Source of the DNA: a virus
Length of the DNA stretch: 30,888 bases
Virus record (IMG/VR): IMGVR_UViG_3300036831_000239
Coordinates: 1-30,888 of that record
Direction: 5' to 3' (one strand)
This document shows, in pieces, positions 22,604 through 30,108 of this stretch (position 1 is its first letter; each line of letters starts with the position of its first letter). The translations under genes and the position numbers were made by a program. The notes beneath the pieces were generated by a model. It saw only the letters and a program-made list of their open reading frames with translations, made no database searches and was not told the DNA's origin.

Positions 22604-22693
22604 ATGAAACGCTGGCTTCTCGCCGCGCTGCTCGCGCTTGTGCCGAACGCGTTTGAAGAGACGTTCGAAAATGACGGAGCGGGTTGCCGATGA
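22604..22693 (+). pseudogene. remnant of a signal-peptide fibre gene, now a 29-aa ORF
   Basis: MKRWLLAALLALVP is nearly the same as the start of the gene at 25402 (MKRRYLAALLALVP), and the DNA CTCGCCGCGCTGCTCGCGCT is identical in both. GGAG (22592-22595) lies 8 nt upstream, again as at 25402. After residue 14 the similarity ends and the frame runs into NAFEETFENDGAGCR and stops in an ATGA overlap with the lysozyme. I read it as a decayed copy, with the body of the gene deleted. It may still feed ribosomes to the lysozyme gene. Confidence 0.6.
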
Positions 22694-23130
22694 ACCAGGT
22701 TGCCCTCGATTTCATCAAGGCGCGCGAGAAGTGCCGCCTTCTGGCCTATCAGGATTCCGGCTGCAAATGGACCGTTGGATGGGGCGCGACAGGCCCAGCC
22801 ATAGGCTACGGCACGCAATGGACACAGGCCGAAGCGGAGGCGGACCTGATTGCTCGCGTCGGGAAAGTGGAAACGGCCGTCAGCATGGCCGTTGCCCCGT
22901 TGCGCCTCACGTTGCAGCAGGAAGCCGCGCTGATTTCGTTTGCGTACAACGTGGGCACGTTCGCCGCCCTCGGCCCTGACAGCCACGTGCGGGCCTTCGT
23001 AAAGGTGCGGAACTGGCTCGCCGCAATGAAGGCGCTGCTCACCTGGGATCACGTCGCGGGCGTCGAAATGCAGGGGCTTTTCAAGCGCCGCTGCGAAGAA
23101 GCCGCGCTCTTTCTTGAAGGAACCGTGTAA
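22690..23130 (+). CDS. endolysin, GH24 phage lysozyme
   Basis: 146 residues; GGAG (22676-22679) lies 10 nt before the ATG, and a TTG at 22684 is less likely. It hydrolyses the glycan strands of peptidoglycan at the end of infection. The full catalytic pattern E-8-D-5-T is present: E13, D22 and T28 in AREKCRLLAYQDSGCKWTVG. Later QQEAALISFAYNVG is the usual second block of the family. There is no signal peptide or SAR segment, so release would depend on a holin. It opens the lysis cassette. Its stop overlaps the next start (TAATG). Confidence 0.92.
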   Translation: MNQVALDFIKAREKCRLLAYQDSGCKWTVGWGATGPAIGYGTQWTQAEAEADLIARVGKVETAVSMAVAPLRLTLQQEAALISFAYNVGTFAALGPDSHVRAFVKVRNWLAAMKALLTWDHVAGVEMQGLFKRRCEEAALFLEGTV

Positions 23131-23381
23131 TGTTCGGAAAGCACCGCGAAGCCCTCGACCTCCGCGCATGGCCAATCCAGCCCGCGCCCGAGACCTTCAA
23201 TCCGGAACCGCTGTACAGCGACGTAAAGGCGTATGCGGCGCGCCACAAGGTCAGCCGCGATCTCGCATACAGGACGCTGCGCAAGCAAATGCTGCTTGAT
23301 GCCGTGCCCTGCTGCCCATCTTTGCGCGGCGATCCGCTGCTCGCAGCCATTCTCTGCGAAACGATCAAAGCCCTGCCGTGA
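23130..23381 (+). CDS. small unknown protein in the lysis cassette
   Basis: 83 residues; GAAGGA lies 8 nt before the ATG, which overlaps the lysozyme stop. YSDVKAYAARHKVSRDLAYRTLRKQM (about residues 29-54) is a basic helical region. It is soluble and without signal. The regular spacing and codon pattern make it a likely gene. I recognise no family. Confidence 0.65.
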   Translation: MFGKHREALDLRAWPIQPAPETFNPEPLYSDVKAYAARHKVSRDLAYRTLRKQMLLDAVPCCPSLRGDPLLAAILCETIKALP

Positions 23382-23382
23382 C

Positions 23383-23619
23383 ATGCGCTTCCTCATGCAA
23401 TTCGCCGCGGCGTGGCTCACGCTGACATGGCACACAAATGCGCCGGATGGCCGGCCGCATCCGGGATATTCCTACTGCCTTCCCGGTGAAGCTGGTCCGC
23501 GAGGCTGGGCGCGGACAAAGACGCTGCTCGACTCCGACTGGCGTGCGTACAGCCGGGCATTGCAGCCGAGCAACTGCGACATTCTCGCGAGAAGCATTCA
23601 AGCCCACCTGAACTTCTGA
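23383..23619 (+). CDS. small unknown protein, possible membrane-associated start
   Basis: 78 residues (MRFLMQFAAAWLTLTWHTNAP...). The first 17 residues are hydrophobic and could be a short signal or anchor. Then PDGRPHPGYSYCLPGEAGPRGWARTK and a polar end. It starts one base after the previous stop, which supports coupling, but there is no good ribosome site. Function unknown. Confidence 0.5.
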   Translation: MRFLMQFAAAWLTLTWHTNAPDGRPHPGYSYCLPGEAGPRGWARTKTLLDSDWRAYSRALQPSNCDILARSIQAHLNF

Positions 23620-23668
23620 CCCGCCGTATCCGCGAGCCGTTCCGTCGCCCATGCCGTTTGCGGCGTGT

Positions 23669-23686
23669 GCAGGCTTTCGAGCCTGC
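23669..23686. other. hairpin with TTCG loop
   Basis: GCAGGCT-TTCG-AGCCTGC: a perfect 7-bp stem closed by the very stable UUCG-type tetraloop. No T-run follows, so it is not a standard terminator. It lies in the 128-nt gap before the 23748 gene and could protect or separate transcripts. Confidence 0.45.
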
Positions 23687-23747
23687 TTCAGGGCGGCTCA
23701 CGGATGCGACGCAATTGTGCCCGCATCGTCCGCAAAGGAAACGAAAA

Positions 23748-24047
23748 ATGTCCGCACTCCTAGCCTCTCTCTGGGCGCTGCTTCAGCAGGCCGCGCTCTC
23801 GGTCACCGCCAAGCTCGTCGCCTCCTTCAGCACGATCCTGGGCAATCTCACGACGGACGAACGCCAGATTCTCGTCGACGCCAAGACCGCATTCCTGAAC
23901 GACATCCAGGCCGGCAAGTCGCCGGAACAGGCTGCCGCCGATGCCCTCACCGTTTTCTTCAATGAAGAGAAAGGCGAGGTGAACAAGATCGTGCTGTACT
24001 TCTTCCGGGCGTTCCTCGCCGCCTTCGGCGTGCCGCAGAGCGGCTGA
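23748..24047 (+). CDS. small phage protein in the lysis cassette
   Basis: 99 residues; AAGGAA lies 7 nt before the ATG. Residues 1-30 are weakly hydrophobic (LLASLWALLQQAALSVTAKLVASF); the middle (TTDERQILVDAKTAFLNDIQAGKSPEQAAADAL) is an amphipathic helix; the end (NKIVLYFFRAFLAAFGVPQ) is hydrophobic again. It could associate with the inner membrane. Position suggests a lysis or host-interaction role. No family is recognised. Confidence 0.65.
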   Translation: MSALLASLWALLQQAALSVTAKLVASFSTILGNLTTDERQILVDAKTAFLNDIQAGKSPEQAAADALTVFFNEEKGEVNKIVLYFFRAFLAAFGVPQSG

Positions 24048-24065
24048 TTGTTTCGCGTGTGATCC

Positions 24066-24096
24066 AAACGCAGCCGGAGAGGCGGGGGCTGCGTTT
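24066..24096 (+). terminator. 10-bp stem hairpin, possible weak terminator
   Basis: AAACGCAGCC (24066-24075) pairs perfectly with GGCTGCGTTT (24087-24096). The 3' side ends in TTTC then CATCC, so the U-tract is short. It sits between the genes ending at 24047 and starting at 24158. Confidence 0.45.
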
Positions 24097-24157
24097 CATC
24101 CTCCGCGCACGAGCAATTCCGCACACCGCCTCACTTCTCCTTCAAAGGTACAATCCC

Positions 24158-24397
24158 ATGCTTAATCTCATTCGCGCACTCGTGCCCGGCGGCCTGTTGC
24201 GCGCCCAGGTGCTGAAATGGTTGCGCTGGGCCTCCACGGCCGTCGGCGCGTGGGTGCTCACGTCAACCTATGTCCGGCTGACAACGCACATCCATTCGCT
24301 CTCGCAGTCCGATGCGGCGAGCATATCGGGCGTGGTCGCGACGGCTGCAGCCGGTCTCGTGCTCACGTTCGGCCATGCTGGACGCGAAGAAGGTTGA
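24158..24397 (+). CDS. two-TM holin candidate
   Basis: 79 residues; CAAAGG lies about 9 nt before the ATG. Two hydrophobic segments (about 24-41, WASTAVGAWVLTSTYVRL; about 54-72, ASISGVVATAAAGLVLTFG) are joined by a short polar loop, and the C-terminus is charged. Size and topology fit a class II holin, which would open the inner membrane for the lysozyme. The similar DNA order lysozyme-small genes-holin-lipoprotein supports it. There is no sequence motif that proves holin function. Confidence 0.6.
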   Translation: MLNLIRALVPGGLLRAQVLKWLRWASTAVGAWVLTSTYVRLTTHIHSLSQSDAASISGVVATAAAGLVLTFGHAGREEG

Positions 24398-24578
24398 TTC
24401 GACGATCAAAGGAACTGCAGCGCTTACGGCAGTCGCGACGGCGCTCGCTATTGAAGCCGGCGCTACCACGCCGGCCCAGGTTCAAGCCGCTGCCGCGGCC
24501 GGCCCCGAGGCGCTGGCGCAGGTGATTCCGCCTCCCGGCCAACTTGCACGGTTCGCGCTCGCGACGGGGAGGTTCTGA
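24375..24578 (+). CDS. small Ala-rich protein
   Basis: 67 residues (MLDAKKVDSTIKGTAALTAV...), overlapping the holin candidate by 23 nt and ending in a TGATG overlap with the lipoprotein gene. It is Ala-rich and helical, with a Pro-rich break (QVIPPPGQ). No strong ribosome site; an ATG at 24312 is in frame but overlaps more. The tight junction with the next gene is the best support. Confidence 0.5.
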   Translation: MLDAKKVDSTIKGTAALTAVATALAIEAGATTPAQVQAAAAAGPEALAQVIPPPGQLARFALATGRF

Positions 24579-24814
24579 TGTTCACCCGGCGGGCAGACCG
24601 TGTGTTCGGGCTGATCGTGTTGATCCTTGCCGCGCTGATCCTGCATGGCTGCGCGCACGGGCCAGCCGTGCACTGTCCGCCCATCCTTCCCTATTCGAGC
24701 CTCGAGCAGTCCGTCGCGGCCGCAGAGCTCGGCAAGATGCCGCCAGACGCGGAGATCCCGCGCATGATGGAGGACTACAGCGCGCTCCGGGCGGCGTGCC
24801 GGGCCGGGAAATGA
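24578..24814 (+). CDS. Rz1-like outer-membrane lipoprotein (o-spanin candidate)
   Basis: 78 residues. A basic start (RRADR), a hydrophobic core and a lipobox LHGC with C25 show lipoprotein export. The mature part has CPPILPYSSLEQSVAAAELGKM, then a helical end DYSALRAACRAG. Proteins like this are common in phage lysis cassettes and are taken to be Rz1-type outer-membrane spanin subunits. The following one-TM coiled-coil protein could be its inner partner, though in lambda the two genes overlap out of frame. Function is inference. Confidence 0.65.
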   Translation: MFTRRADRVFGLIVLILAALILHGCAHGPAVHCPPILPYSSLEQSVAAAELGKMPPDAEIPRMMEDYSALRAACRAGK

Positions 24815-24815
24815 C

Positions 24816-25088
24816 ATGCAGCTCTTGTGGCAGGCTTTCCAGCAATTTGGTCCGTACGGTCTCATCATCGCCGCGTCCGGGTTTATCATCTGGACGTTGT
24901 GGAAAGATCGCCAGGAACAGGCAAAAACGGCACCGCTGCTGCTGGAGCGCGTGATCACCGCGCTGAACAACTCGACAGCGGCGATCGACAAGAACACGGC
25001 CGCCAAAGAGGAAAATACCCGCGTGAGCCAGCTTCAATCCGAGGCTTTCAACAGGCTCCGCGACGCGTTGGGACGCGTGCTCTCATGA
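24816..25088 (+). CDS. one-TM coiled-coil protein, BhlA/UviB- or Rz-like
   Basis: 90 residues. One membrane segment (about 10-28, FGPYGLIIAASGFIIWTLW) near the N-terminus is followed by a long polar helix (VITALNNSTAAIDKNTAAKEENTRVSQLQ-type heptads). This topology fits both small bacteriocin/holin-like proteins (BhlA/UviB) and an inner-membrane spanin. It starts one base after the lipoprotein gene and ends in an ATGA overlap with the next ORF. Confidence 0.6.
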   Translation: MQLLWQAFQQFGPYGLIIAASGFIIWTLWKDRQEQAKTAPLLLERVITALNNSTAAIDKNTAAKEENTRVSQLQSEAFNRLRDALGRVLS

Positions 25089-25282
25089 ATGGGTTCGCGG
25101 AATTCCTGTGCCTGATGTTCGCGCCCGGAAAACTCGCCGCGGCGCGCCGGCAGCAACTTGCCCAGGTGCGAGCGGCTGCAATCCGAAACATCCAGGCCGC
25201 GATGCGCAACGGCGAAGCCGCAGAGCGCAACACCACCGCCGGGTTTCAGGACACACGCGGGGCAAACAGCGACGTTGCCTGA
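25085..25282 (+). CDS. small basic helical protein
   Basis: 65 residues from an ATG overlapping the previous stop. MNGFAEFLCLMFAPGKLAAARRQQ begins with a short hydrophobic stretch, then a basic helix (RQQLAQVRAAAIRNIQAAMRNG). It is last in the lysis run, just before the terminator at 25309. No family is recognised. Confidence 0.5.
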   Translation: MNGFAEFLCLMFAPGKLAAARRQQLAQVRAAAIRNIQAAMRNGEAAERNTTAGFQDTRGANSDVA

Positions 25283-25308
25283 TGCCTTGTCCGGGCTCCA
25301 ACTGAATC

Positions 25309-25364
25309 AGCCTCACCCTTCCCCGCATGCGCGGGGACCAAGCTCAGGGTGAGGCTCTTTTTCT
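25309..25364 (+). terminator. strong nested hairpin with T-run
   Basis: An 11-bp perfect outer stem (AGCCTCACCCT, 25309-25319; AGGGTGAGGCT, 25346-25356) encloses a second hairpin (CCCCGCATGCGCGGGG). CTTTTTCTGG follows. It should end transcription of the lysis genes. The outer-plus-inner form also resembles dispersed host repeats of the type 'CCTCACCCTGAGCTTGG'. The gene at 25402 would then need its own promoter, or readthrough. Confidence 0.7.
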
Positions 25365-25401
25365 GGCCGCACTTCCGCTTTTTCTCTCACGGAGTTCTTC
25401 G

Positions 25402-27027
25402 ATGAAGCGACGGTATCTCGCCGCGCTGCTCGCGCTTGTGCCCTTGGGTGCGGCCGCACAGACGCATGCGCAGTACACAAACACGGACGGCTCGCAATCC
25501 GGGGCTGTGGCGGCGCTGTGTTCGAACGGCAGCACCAACAGCTCCATCCCGTGTCCCGGCGATGATCCTACGGCGGGGCAGTACAAAAACTCCGACGGCA
25601 GCCAATCCGCTGCGGCCGTTCTGCTTTGCCCGCAGGGTGGTCTTACCATCGCCTGCTCATTTGCTCCCTCTTCGTCCCCCACCTTCACCGGCATCGTCAC
25701 TCTGCCGGACGGATCGACGTGGAACGGTACACATTTAACCGACCTCGGCGGTATCGTGATCAACAGGTCCCTTTCCCTGATTGGCGGTTTCGCGAATACA
25801 GGCTTGCTTGTCGAGAACGCCGCTACCGGCACGTACAGTTCCGGCGGCGCAACTTATCTCAATCTGTTCTACGGAACCTCGGATCACGCTGCGATGGCCG
25901 CAGGCGGCAATACGGCGTTGCTGGAATCATTCTATCAGTTCGGTTCAGCTGCAATGACCGGAAACAGGACGGCTTTTGGCGCTCATGCCGTTCAGATGGC
26001 GACCACCGGCAACACCGGCGCGGGCTTTGCCTATTCGGGCATCACCGGCTCCGCGAAGGCCACCGCGAACGATAACGGCACCGGCACGACGGCTGCGACG
26101 GCAAGGGGCATCTTTCAAGGCGTAGTCGCCATCGGTGATGGTGAAGCAAGCGCCACTGATCTGTACGAAATCAACGGGATTGAGGACGACGTTATATGTG
26201 TGAGCGGGTGCAGTGTCTATAAGCGCATCGGCTCATCGAGCATAATCCTGAACGGCAATGCCGGTCAGGGCGCGGTGGTCGACACGGCCTACGAGGTCGG
26301 CGCGCAGCCGGGTGCCCTGGGGCTGTGGAAATACGGCTACCAGCTATGTGGTGCAGACGGCATTTCCACTGGCTGCCTCGACGCCGCCGCGACCGCGATC
26401 GGATGCCCTGCGAACTGTGGTACGATAACGAACTTTGCCGACTCCAGCAACTTTACGATCACCGGTGACGCTTGGAAATCGCCTGGCGCAACCATCGACG
26501 GCTCCGGGAATATCGAGGGAAACAATCTCTCCATCACCGCCACGAAAGTGCTCACGATCAGCAATACGCTGACTCTTGCCGGTACGGACAGCTCCACGCT
26601 GAACATCGGCTCTGGCGGGACACTCGGGAGCAACGCCTTCAACAGCACGTCTTATTGCGCAACTGCTGGCTGTACCATGGCCGGCACGCTCAACATGAAC
26701 GCCAATCAAATCACCAATTCCGGAACGTTTCAGTCCAACAACGGCAACGGCGCGGAGATTCCAAATCAATCGTGTCTAGCCTCGGCCACGACGGTGCAGT
26801 TCATACCGTACAAAGGCAGCACATCGACTGGCATGAGCTGTCATGGGGTATCGGGTGACTGGGGTATGGACGCAGCAGGAACAGAAGACTTCTGGGGCAG
26901 TTCAACTGCCATCACCATCGACTCCGGTATTGCCCTTGACTTCGCTTCATTGCCGTCCGGCACACCGTCCACTTACGCCTGTTTCACGACAGGCGGCCAA
27001 CTCATTTCATCAGCAACAGCTTGCTAA
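25402..27027 (+). CDS. second fibre-like protein with a signal peptide
   Basis: 541 residues; GGAG lies about 8 nt before the ATG at 25402, and the open frame upstream is the terminator. MKRRYLAALLALVPLGAAAQ is a Sec signal. Two tandem repeats follow, QYTNTDGSQSGAVAALC and QYKNSDGSQSAAAVLLC (about residues 24-75). The body is Gly/Ser/Thr-rich and beta-like, with an LTISNTLTLAGTDSSTLNIG turn pattern, and the end (LPSGTPSTYACFTTGGQLIS) is of the type that closes tail fibres. About 16 cysteines are present. Fibre-like sequence with an export signal is unusual; see findings. Confidence 0.75.
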   Translation: MKRRYLAALLALVPLGAAAQTHAQYTNTDGSQSGAVAALCSNGSTNSSIPCPGDDPTAGQYKNSDGSQSAAAVLLCPQGGLTIACSFAPSSSPTFTGIVTLPDGSTWNGTHLTDLGGIVINRSLSLIGGFANTGLLVENAATGTYSSGGATYLNLFYGTSDHAAMAAGGNTALLESFYQFGSAAMTGNRTAFGAHAVQMATTGNTGAGFAYSGITGSAKATANDNGTGTTAATARGIFQGVVAIGDGEASATDLYEINGIEDDVICVSGCSVYKRIGSSSIILNGNAGQGAVVDTAYEVGAQPGALGLWKYGYQLCGADGISTGCLDAAATAIGCPANCGTITNFADSSNFTITGDAWKSPGATIDGSGNIEGNNLSITATKVLTISNTLTLAGTDSSTLNIGSGGTLGSNAFNSTSYCATAGCTMAGTLNMNANQITNSGTFQSNNGNGAEIPNQSCLASATTVQFIPYKGSTSTGMSCHGVSGDWGMDAAGTEDFWGSSTAITIDSGIALDFASLPSGTPSTYACFTTGGQLISSATAC

Positions 27028-27037
27028 GGGAAACCCC

Positions 27038-27448
27038 ATGAAACGCTTTGTAGCAATTCTCGCGCTCGCATCTCTCGCGTCAGTCTCCGCACGCGCGGAG
27101 GACAAGACGCCTGTGCCAACGCCAAAACTAACCGCGACAACCGCCGCTCTCAATGCCGACGCGTTGAAGAAAGCGACGGACGCGTTGGCGATAGCACAGC
27201 AGGAACTGGCCCAAGCAAAAGCACCGCCTCCGCCAACTCCACCAGCTCCGCCGTGTTCGGTCGCAACTGTCCCGGATAGCTGGCGTGGCTCTGTATCGAA
27301 GGATCAAGTCTTCAAATTGTTAAGCCTCGTACAAGACGTTCCAATGAAAACAACCGACCGTGCCGTGACGACGGAGATGGCGTTCGCTGGCATCTTCTCC
27401 GACGTGGATACGTGGTGTAAGGCGAACGCGCAAAAACCGACAAAATGA
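27038..27448 (+). CDS. small exported protein with coiled coil and Pro-rich linker
   Basis: 136 residues; AAGGG lies about 8 nt upstream. MKRFVAILALASLASVSARAED is a signal peptide with an ARA cut site. Then a helix (ALNADALKKATDALAIAQQELAQAKA), a proline run (PPPPTPPAPP, about residues 66-76), and a C-terminal domain with two cysteines (PCSVATVP; DTWCKANA). It follows the fibre-like gene by 10 nt, so they are likely co-transcribed. Function unknown; it might be a periplasmic partner of that protein. Confidence 0.7.
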   Translation: MKRFVAILALASLASVSARAEDKTPVPTPKLTATTAALNADALKKATDALAIAQQELAQAKAPPPPTPPAPPCSVATVPDSWRGSVSKDQVFKLLSLVQDVPMKTTDRAVTTEMAFAGIFSDVDTWCKANAQKPTK

Positions 27449-27704
27449 CTACCTCAATTTCCGACTCCTCCGAGATCATTGCCGGCGATTGCGACACGGC
27501 TCCGCCCAAGTACAGGGCAAGCACGTGCCCAAAGCGTGCCGCCGATCCGAGACTTGCGATTACCTTGGTCGGAGGGAGTATCGGTCCTTTCCCGGCGAGC
27601 GCCGCGCGGCGGCTCTTCTGCCAAACCGATCGTTCCCGCTGCAGTGCGGTTGGCGCGGTGGAATTTGTGTGGTATGCGCCGTCGAACTCATGTTGGGGAA
27701 AGCA

Positions 27705-27914
27705 ATGTCGCCAAAAAAGCCCGCACAGGCTGAAGTGCCTATGAACGAAGAGACGACGAAGCTCAAGGAGCGCATTTACTTGAATGAACTTCGCGCCGCG
27801 GACATAGAGGCGCAGGCGCGCTTTTTTGAAGCGCAAGTTCGCTTCACGAAGGCTCGACAGGAGATGAAAGAACTCACGGAAAATCTCTCGGGAAAGACGG
27901 GCGGGCAAACCTAG
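27705..27914 (+). CDS. small coiled-coil protein
   Basis: 69 residues; GGGGAA is close upstream. Residues about 12-58 (NEETTKLKERIYLNELRAAD..., FFEAQVRFTKARQEMKEL) form a strongly charged helix. Small proteins of this form occur next to phage genes in rhizobial-type genomes, to my memory without known role. The preceding 256 nt (27449-27704) contain one open frame that I do not trust. Confidence 0.55.
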   Translation: MSPKKPAQAEVPMNEETTKLKERIYLNELRAADIEAQARFFEAQVRFTKARQEMKELTENLSGKTGGQT

Positions 27915-28234
27915 GCACCCACACGCCTGATTTGCGAAAGCGATTGAACTCATACGGCACGAATCATTGCGGGCTCCGCGGCTATTCCGCCGAACTCTTT
28001 GCAAGCGTCGGATCGGGAACTGCTTAATGATCTTCACTAGCTGCAGTGGGGTCCTGCAAAGCGGATCGAAATGGGGTCTTGACTTGGGATACGAGCCAGT
28101 TGGAGAAGAGCGTCTCGGAAAGAGACTTGATTTGTGAACACATTCTCGTTCGGCCGCGGTCCGAGCGCAGTACCGACGGTGGAATTACCGAGCTTCCAAG
28201 AGAGACCAAAAGCTCAAAGGGCAGATAACCTCTT
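27915..28234. other. intergenic stretch at the change from phage to glycan-type genes
   Basis: 320 nt with no gene I can support; a 60-residue frame at 28046-28228 is doubtful. It contains GTGGGGTCCTGCAAAGCGGA followed by TCGAAATGGGGTC, two TGGGGTC motifs about 24 nt apart, which is reminiscent of IS21-family ends, but no transposase is near. It must hold the promoter of the next gene. A prophage end could lie here. Confidence 0.4.
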
Positions 28235-30067
28235 ATGAGTACGGCAGCAGTCGCGGAAAGATCGTTCTCGGTTGAGCCAAGCGGAAAAGAGCCCATACGC
28301 TTGGTGATTTGGGACTTGGACAACACCTACTGGACCGGCACGCTTACCGAAGGCGGAATTCATCTGCGAGACGATACTCAAAACATCGTGGTGAAGCTGG
28401 CGCATCGCGGGATTATAAGTTCCATCTGTTCTAAGAACGATCACGATAGCGTACAGAAGATATTAAGCGATGCAGGTGTGTGGGATTACTTTGTCTTTCC
28501 CACCATCAATTGGGAAGCCAAGGGGCCGCGGTTGGAGGCACTTGTCGACGAACTACAGTTGCGTCCGGGAAGCGTGCTGTTCATCGACGATAATCCGGTG
28601 AACCTGGCCGAGGCCGTACACTTTATGCCAGAACTTCAAACCGCGACAGAGGCCTTCATTCCGAGAATGCTAGAAAGTCCCCTTCTCAAGGGGAAGGACG
28701 ACCGCCAGCTAAAGCGTCTTGCTCAGTACCGGCAAATGCAAACCCGGAAATCCGACGCCGCGGCTTCGGGACAGTCCGTAGACGATTTTCTTCGTAGATC
28801 GAATATCCAAGTCTTCATCGACCACGATCTGGAAGCCCATGCATCAAGGGCAATTGAGCTGATAAACCGGACAAATCAGCTGAACTTTACAAAGCTACGT
28901 CTCTCGGAAGATGTGGCGGCAGCAACGGCAGAGTTAATGACACAGGTAAGGACATTCAATGTGCAGGCCGGACTGCTGCGTGTGACCGACAACTATGGCG
29001 ACCACGGAATTGTTGGTTTATACGTGCTCGATGGGGCCAGGGATAAGCTGATTCACTTCTGTTTTTCATGCCGAATTCTTGGGATGCGAGTGGAAACATG
29101 GCTTTACAGGAAACTCGGCAAACCTCACCTGTCGATAATCGGTGAAGTACGGTCCAACCCGGTTATGGACTGCACAGACATAGACTGGATAAATTATCGT
29201 TCGCAATCAGTGGCCGAGCTTGGAGATCGAGAGGGTGCAAGCACGCCACAACTCGACTGGATTGTTGTCAAGGGCGGATGTGATCTTTCAGCTGTTTCCC
29301 ATTACCTCCGATTTTCTACCGCTGAACTAATCGGCGAATTCAACACGGGGCGGCACGGACTCAACATCCGGAATGATCATTCGTGTTTTCTTCACCACGC
29401 TTTTCATGGCGTTGATCCCGGCGTATTACGGGAATTGGAACGACTTGGATACGCCCCAGGGGATTTTGAAAGTGCTCTTCTTACACCACGTTCGGGTATG
29501 GGTTTCTGGATACTCAGCTTCTGGACAGACAGTTGTCATGCACTGTACCGCCATCGCGAATTGGGCTGCGTCGCGCCGTTTCTAGTGCCAGGGGCCCGGG
29601 GCCATCTGCGGAACGCTCAACTGATGCAAACCGAAGATATCCCAGTAGAAAATCGATCACAGTTTATTGTAGACGCCTTGCAAACCATTAAGAATGATTG
29701 GGCGTACATTGGCTTGATAGACGGCAAACAGTTCAAGGATAATCTACGCCCAGTTCTCGAAAGCGCTCCTGTTGGCACAATCATCGTCCTTGTGAAAAGG
29801 TCGGAATCTTACTTTGATAAACGAACAAACGTTCGCCATTTTTCACAGTATGGAAAGGACTTAAATATCTGGATGACAGAATTGTCCGAAGAGTTTTCAA
29901 ACGTTTTGTTGATGGATATCAGCGACTACGTACAAAATGATGCTGAGGTGCAAGGGTGGCTACATTTCGATCGAGTAGTGTACATGCGGCTGGCCGAAGA
30001 CATTAAGGCCAGGATCGTGGAAACAAACACTTCAAAAGAAATGGGTCGCGCGGCGCCGCCACTTTGA
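28235..30067 (+). CDS. FkbH-like HAD-IIIC protein with extra C-terminal domain
   Basis: 610 residues. Residues 20-150 are a HAD domain: WDLDNTYWTGTL with D27 and D29, ICSKND (motif II region), and LFIDDNP (about 115-121, motif IV). About 170-320 form the GNAT-like second domain of FkbH (IELINRTNQLNFT, VTDNYGDHGIVG, SCRILGMRVETW). FkbH proteins load glyceryl units from 1,3-bisphosphoglycerate onto a carrier protein for polyketides; relatives lie in surface-polysaccharide loci. About 340-600 may be an SGNH-like domain, with GGCDLS near its start and WLHFDRVVYMRLA near its end. No carrier protein gene is in the window. GC is lower than in the phage genes, so it is host or cargo. Confidence 0.85.
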   Translation: MSTAAVAERSFSVEPSGKEPIRLVIWDLDNTYWTGTLTEGGIHLRDDTQNIVVKLAHRGIISSICSKNDHDSVQKILSDAGVWDYFVFPTINWEAKGPRLEALVDELQLRPGSVLFIDDNPVNLAEAVHFMPELQTATEAFIPRMLESPLLKGKDDRQLKRLAQYRQMQTRKSDAAASGQSVDDFLRRSNIQVFIDHDLEAHASRAIELINRTNQLNFTKLRLSEDVAAATAELMTQVRTFNVQAGLLRVTDNYGDHGIVGLYVLDGARDKLIHFCFSCRILGMRVETWLYRKLGKPHLSIIGEVRSNPVMDCTDIDWINYRSQSVAELGDREGASTPQLDWIVVKGGCDLSAVSHYLRFSTAELIGEFNTGRHGLNIRNDHSCFLHHAFHGVDPGVLRELERLGYAPGDFESALLTPRSGMGFWILSFWTDSCHALYRHRELGCVAPFLVPGARGHLRNAQLMQTEDIPVENRSQFIVDALQTIKNDWAYIGLIDGKQFKDNLRPVLESAPVGTIIVLVKRSESYFDKRTNVRHFSQYGKDLNIWMTELSEEFSNVLLMDISDYVQNDAEVQGWLHFDRVVYMRLAEDIKARIVETNTSKEMGRAAPPL

Positions 30068-30108
30068 CGCGTCGCGAGGTTCATTATCGACGGCGAGCTA
30101 TCACTTTT

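Noticed and set aside
27445-27744. 99-residue frame overlapping the previous stop by ATGA
   Set aside because: The overlap is suggestive, but the sequence is Ser/Arg/Cys-rich with no regular pattern, and it runs into the better ORF at 27705. Left undecided.
28100-28234. IS21-family end
   Set aside because: Two TGGGGTC motifs alone are too little, and no transposase or second end is present.
28024-28326. 100-residue minus-strand frame over the FkbH-like gene start
   Set aside because: It overlaps a confident gene start and shows no family pattern.
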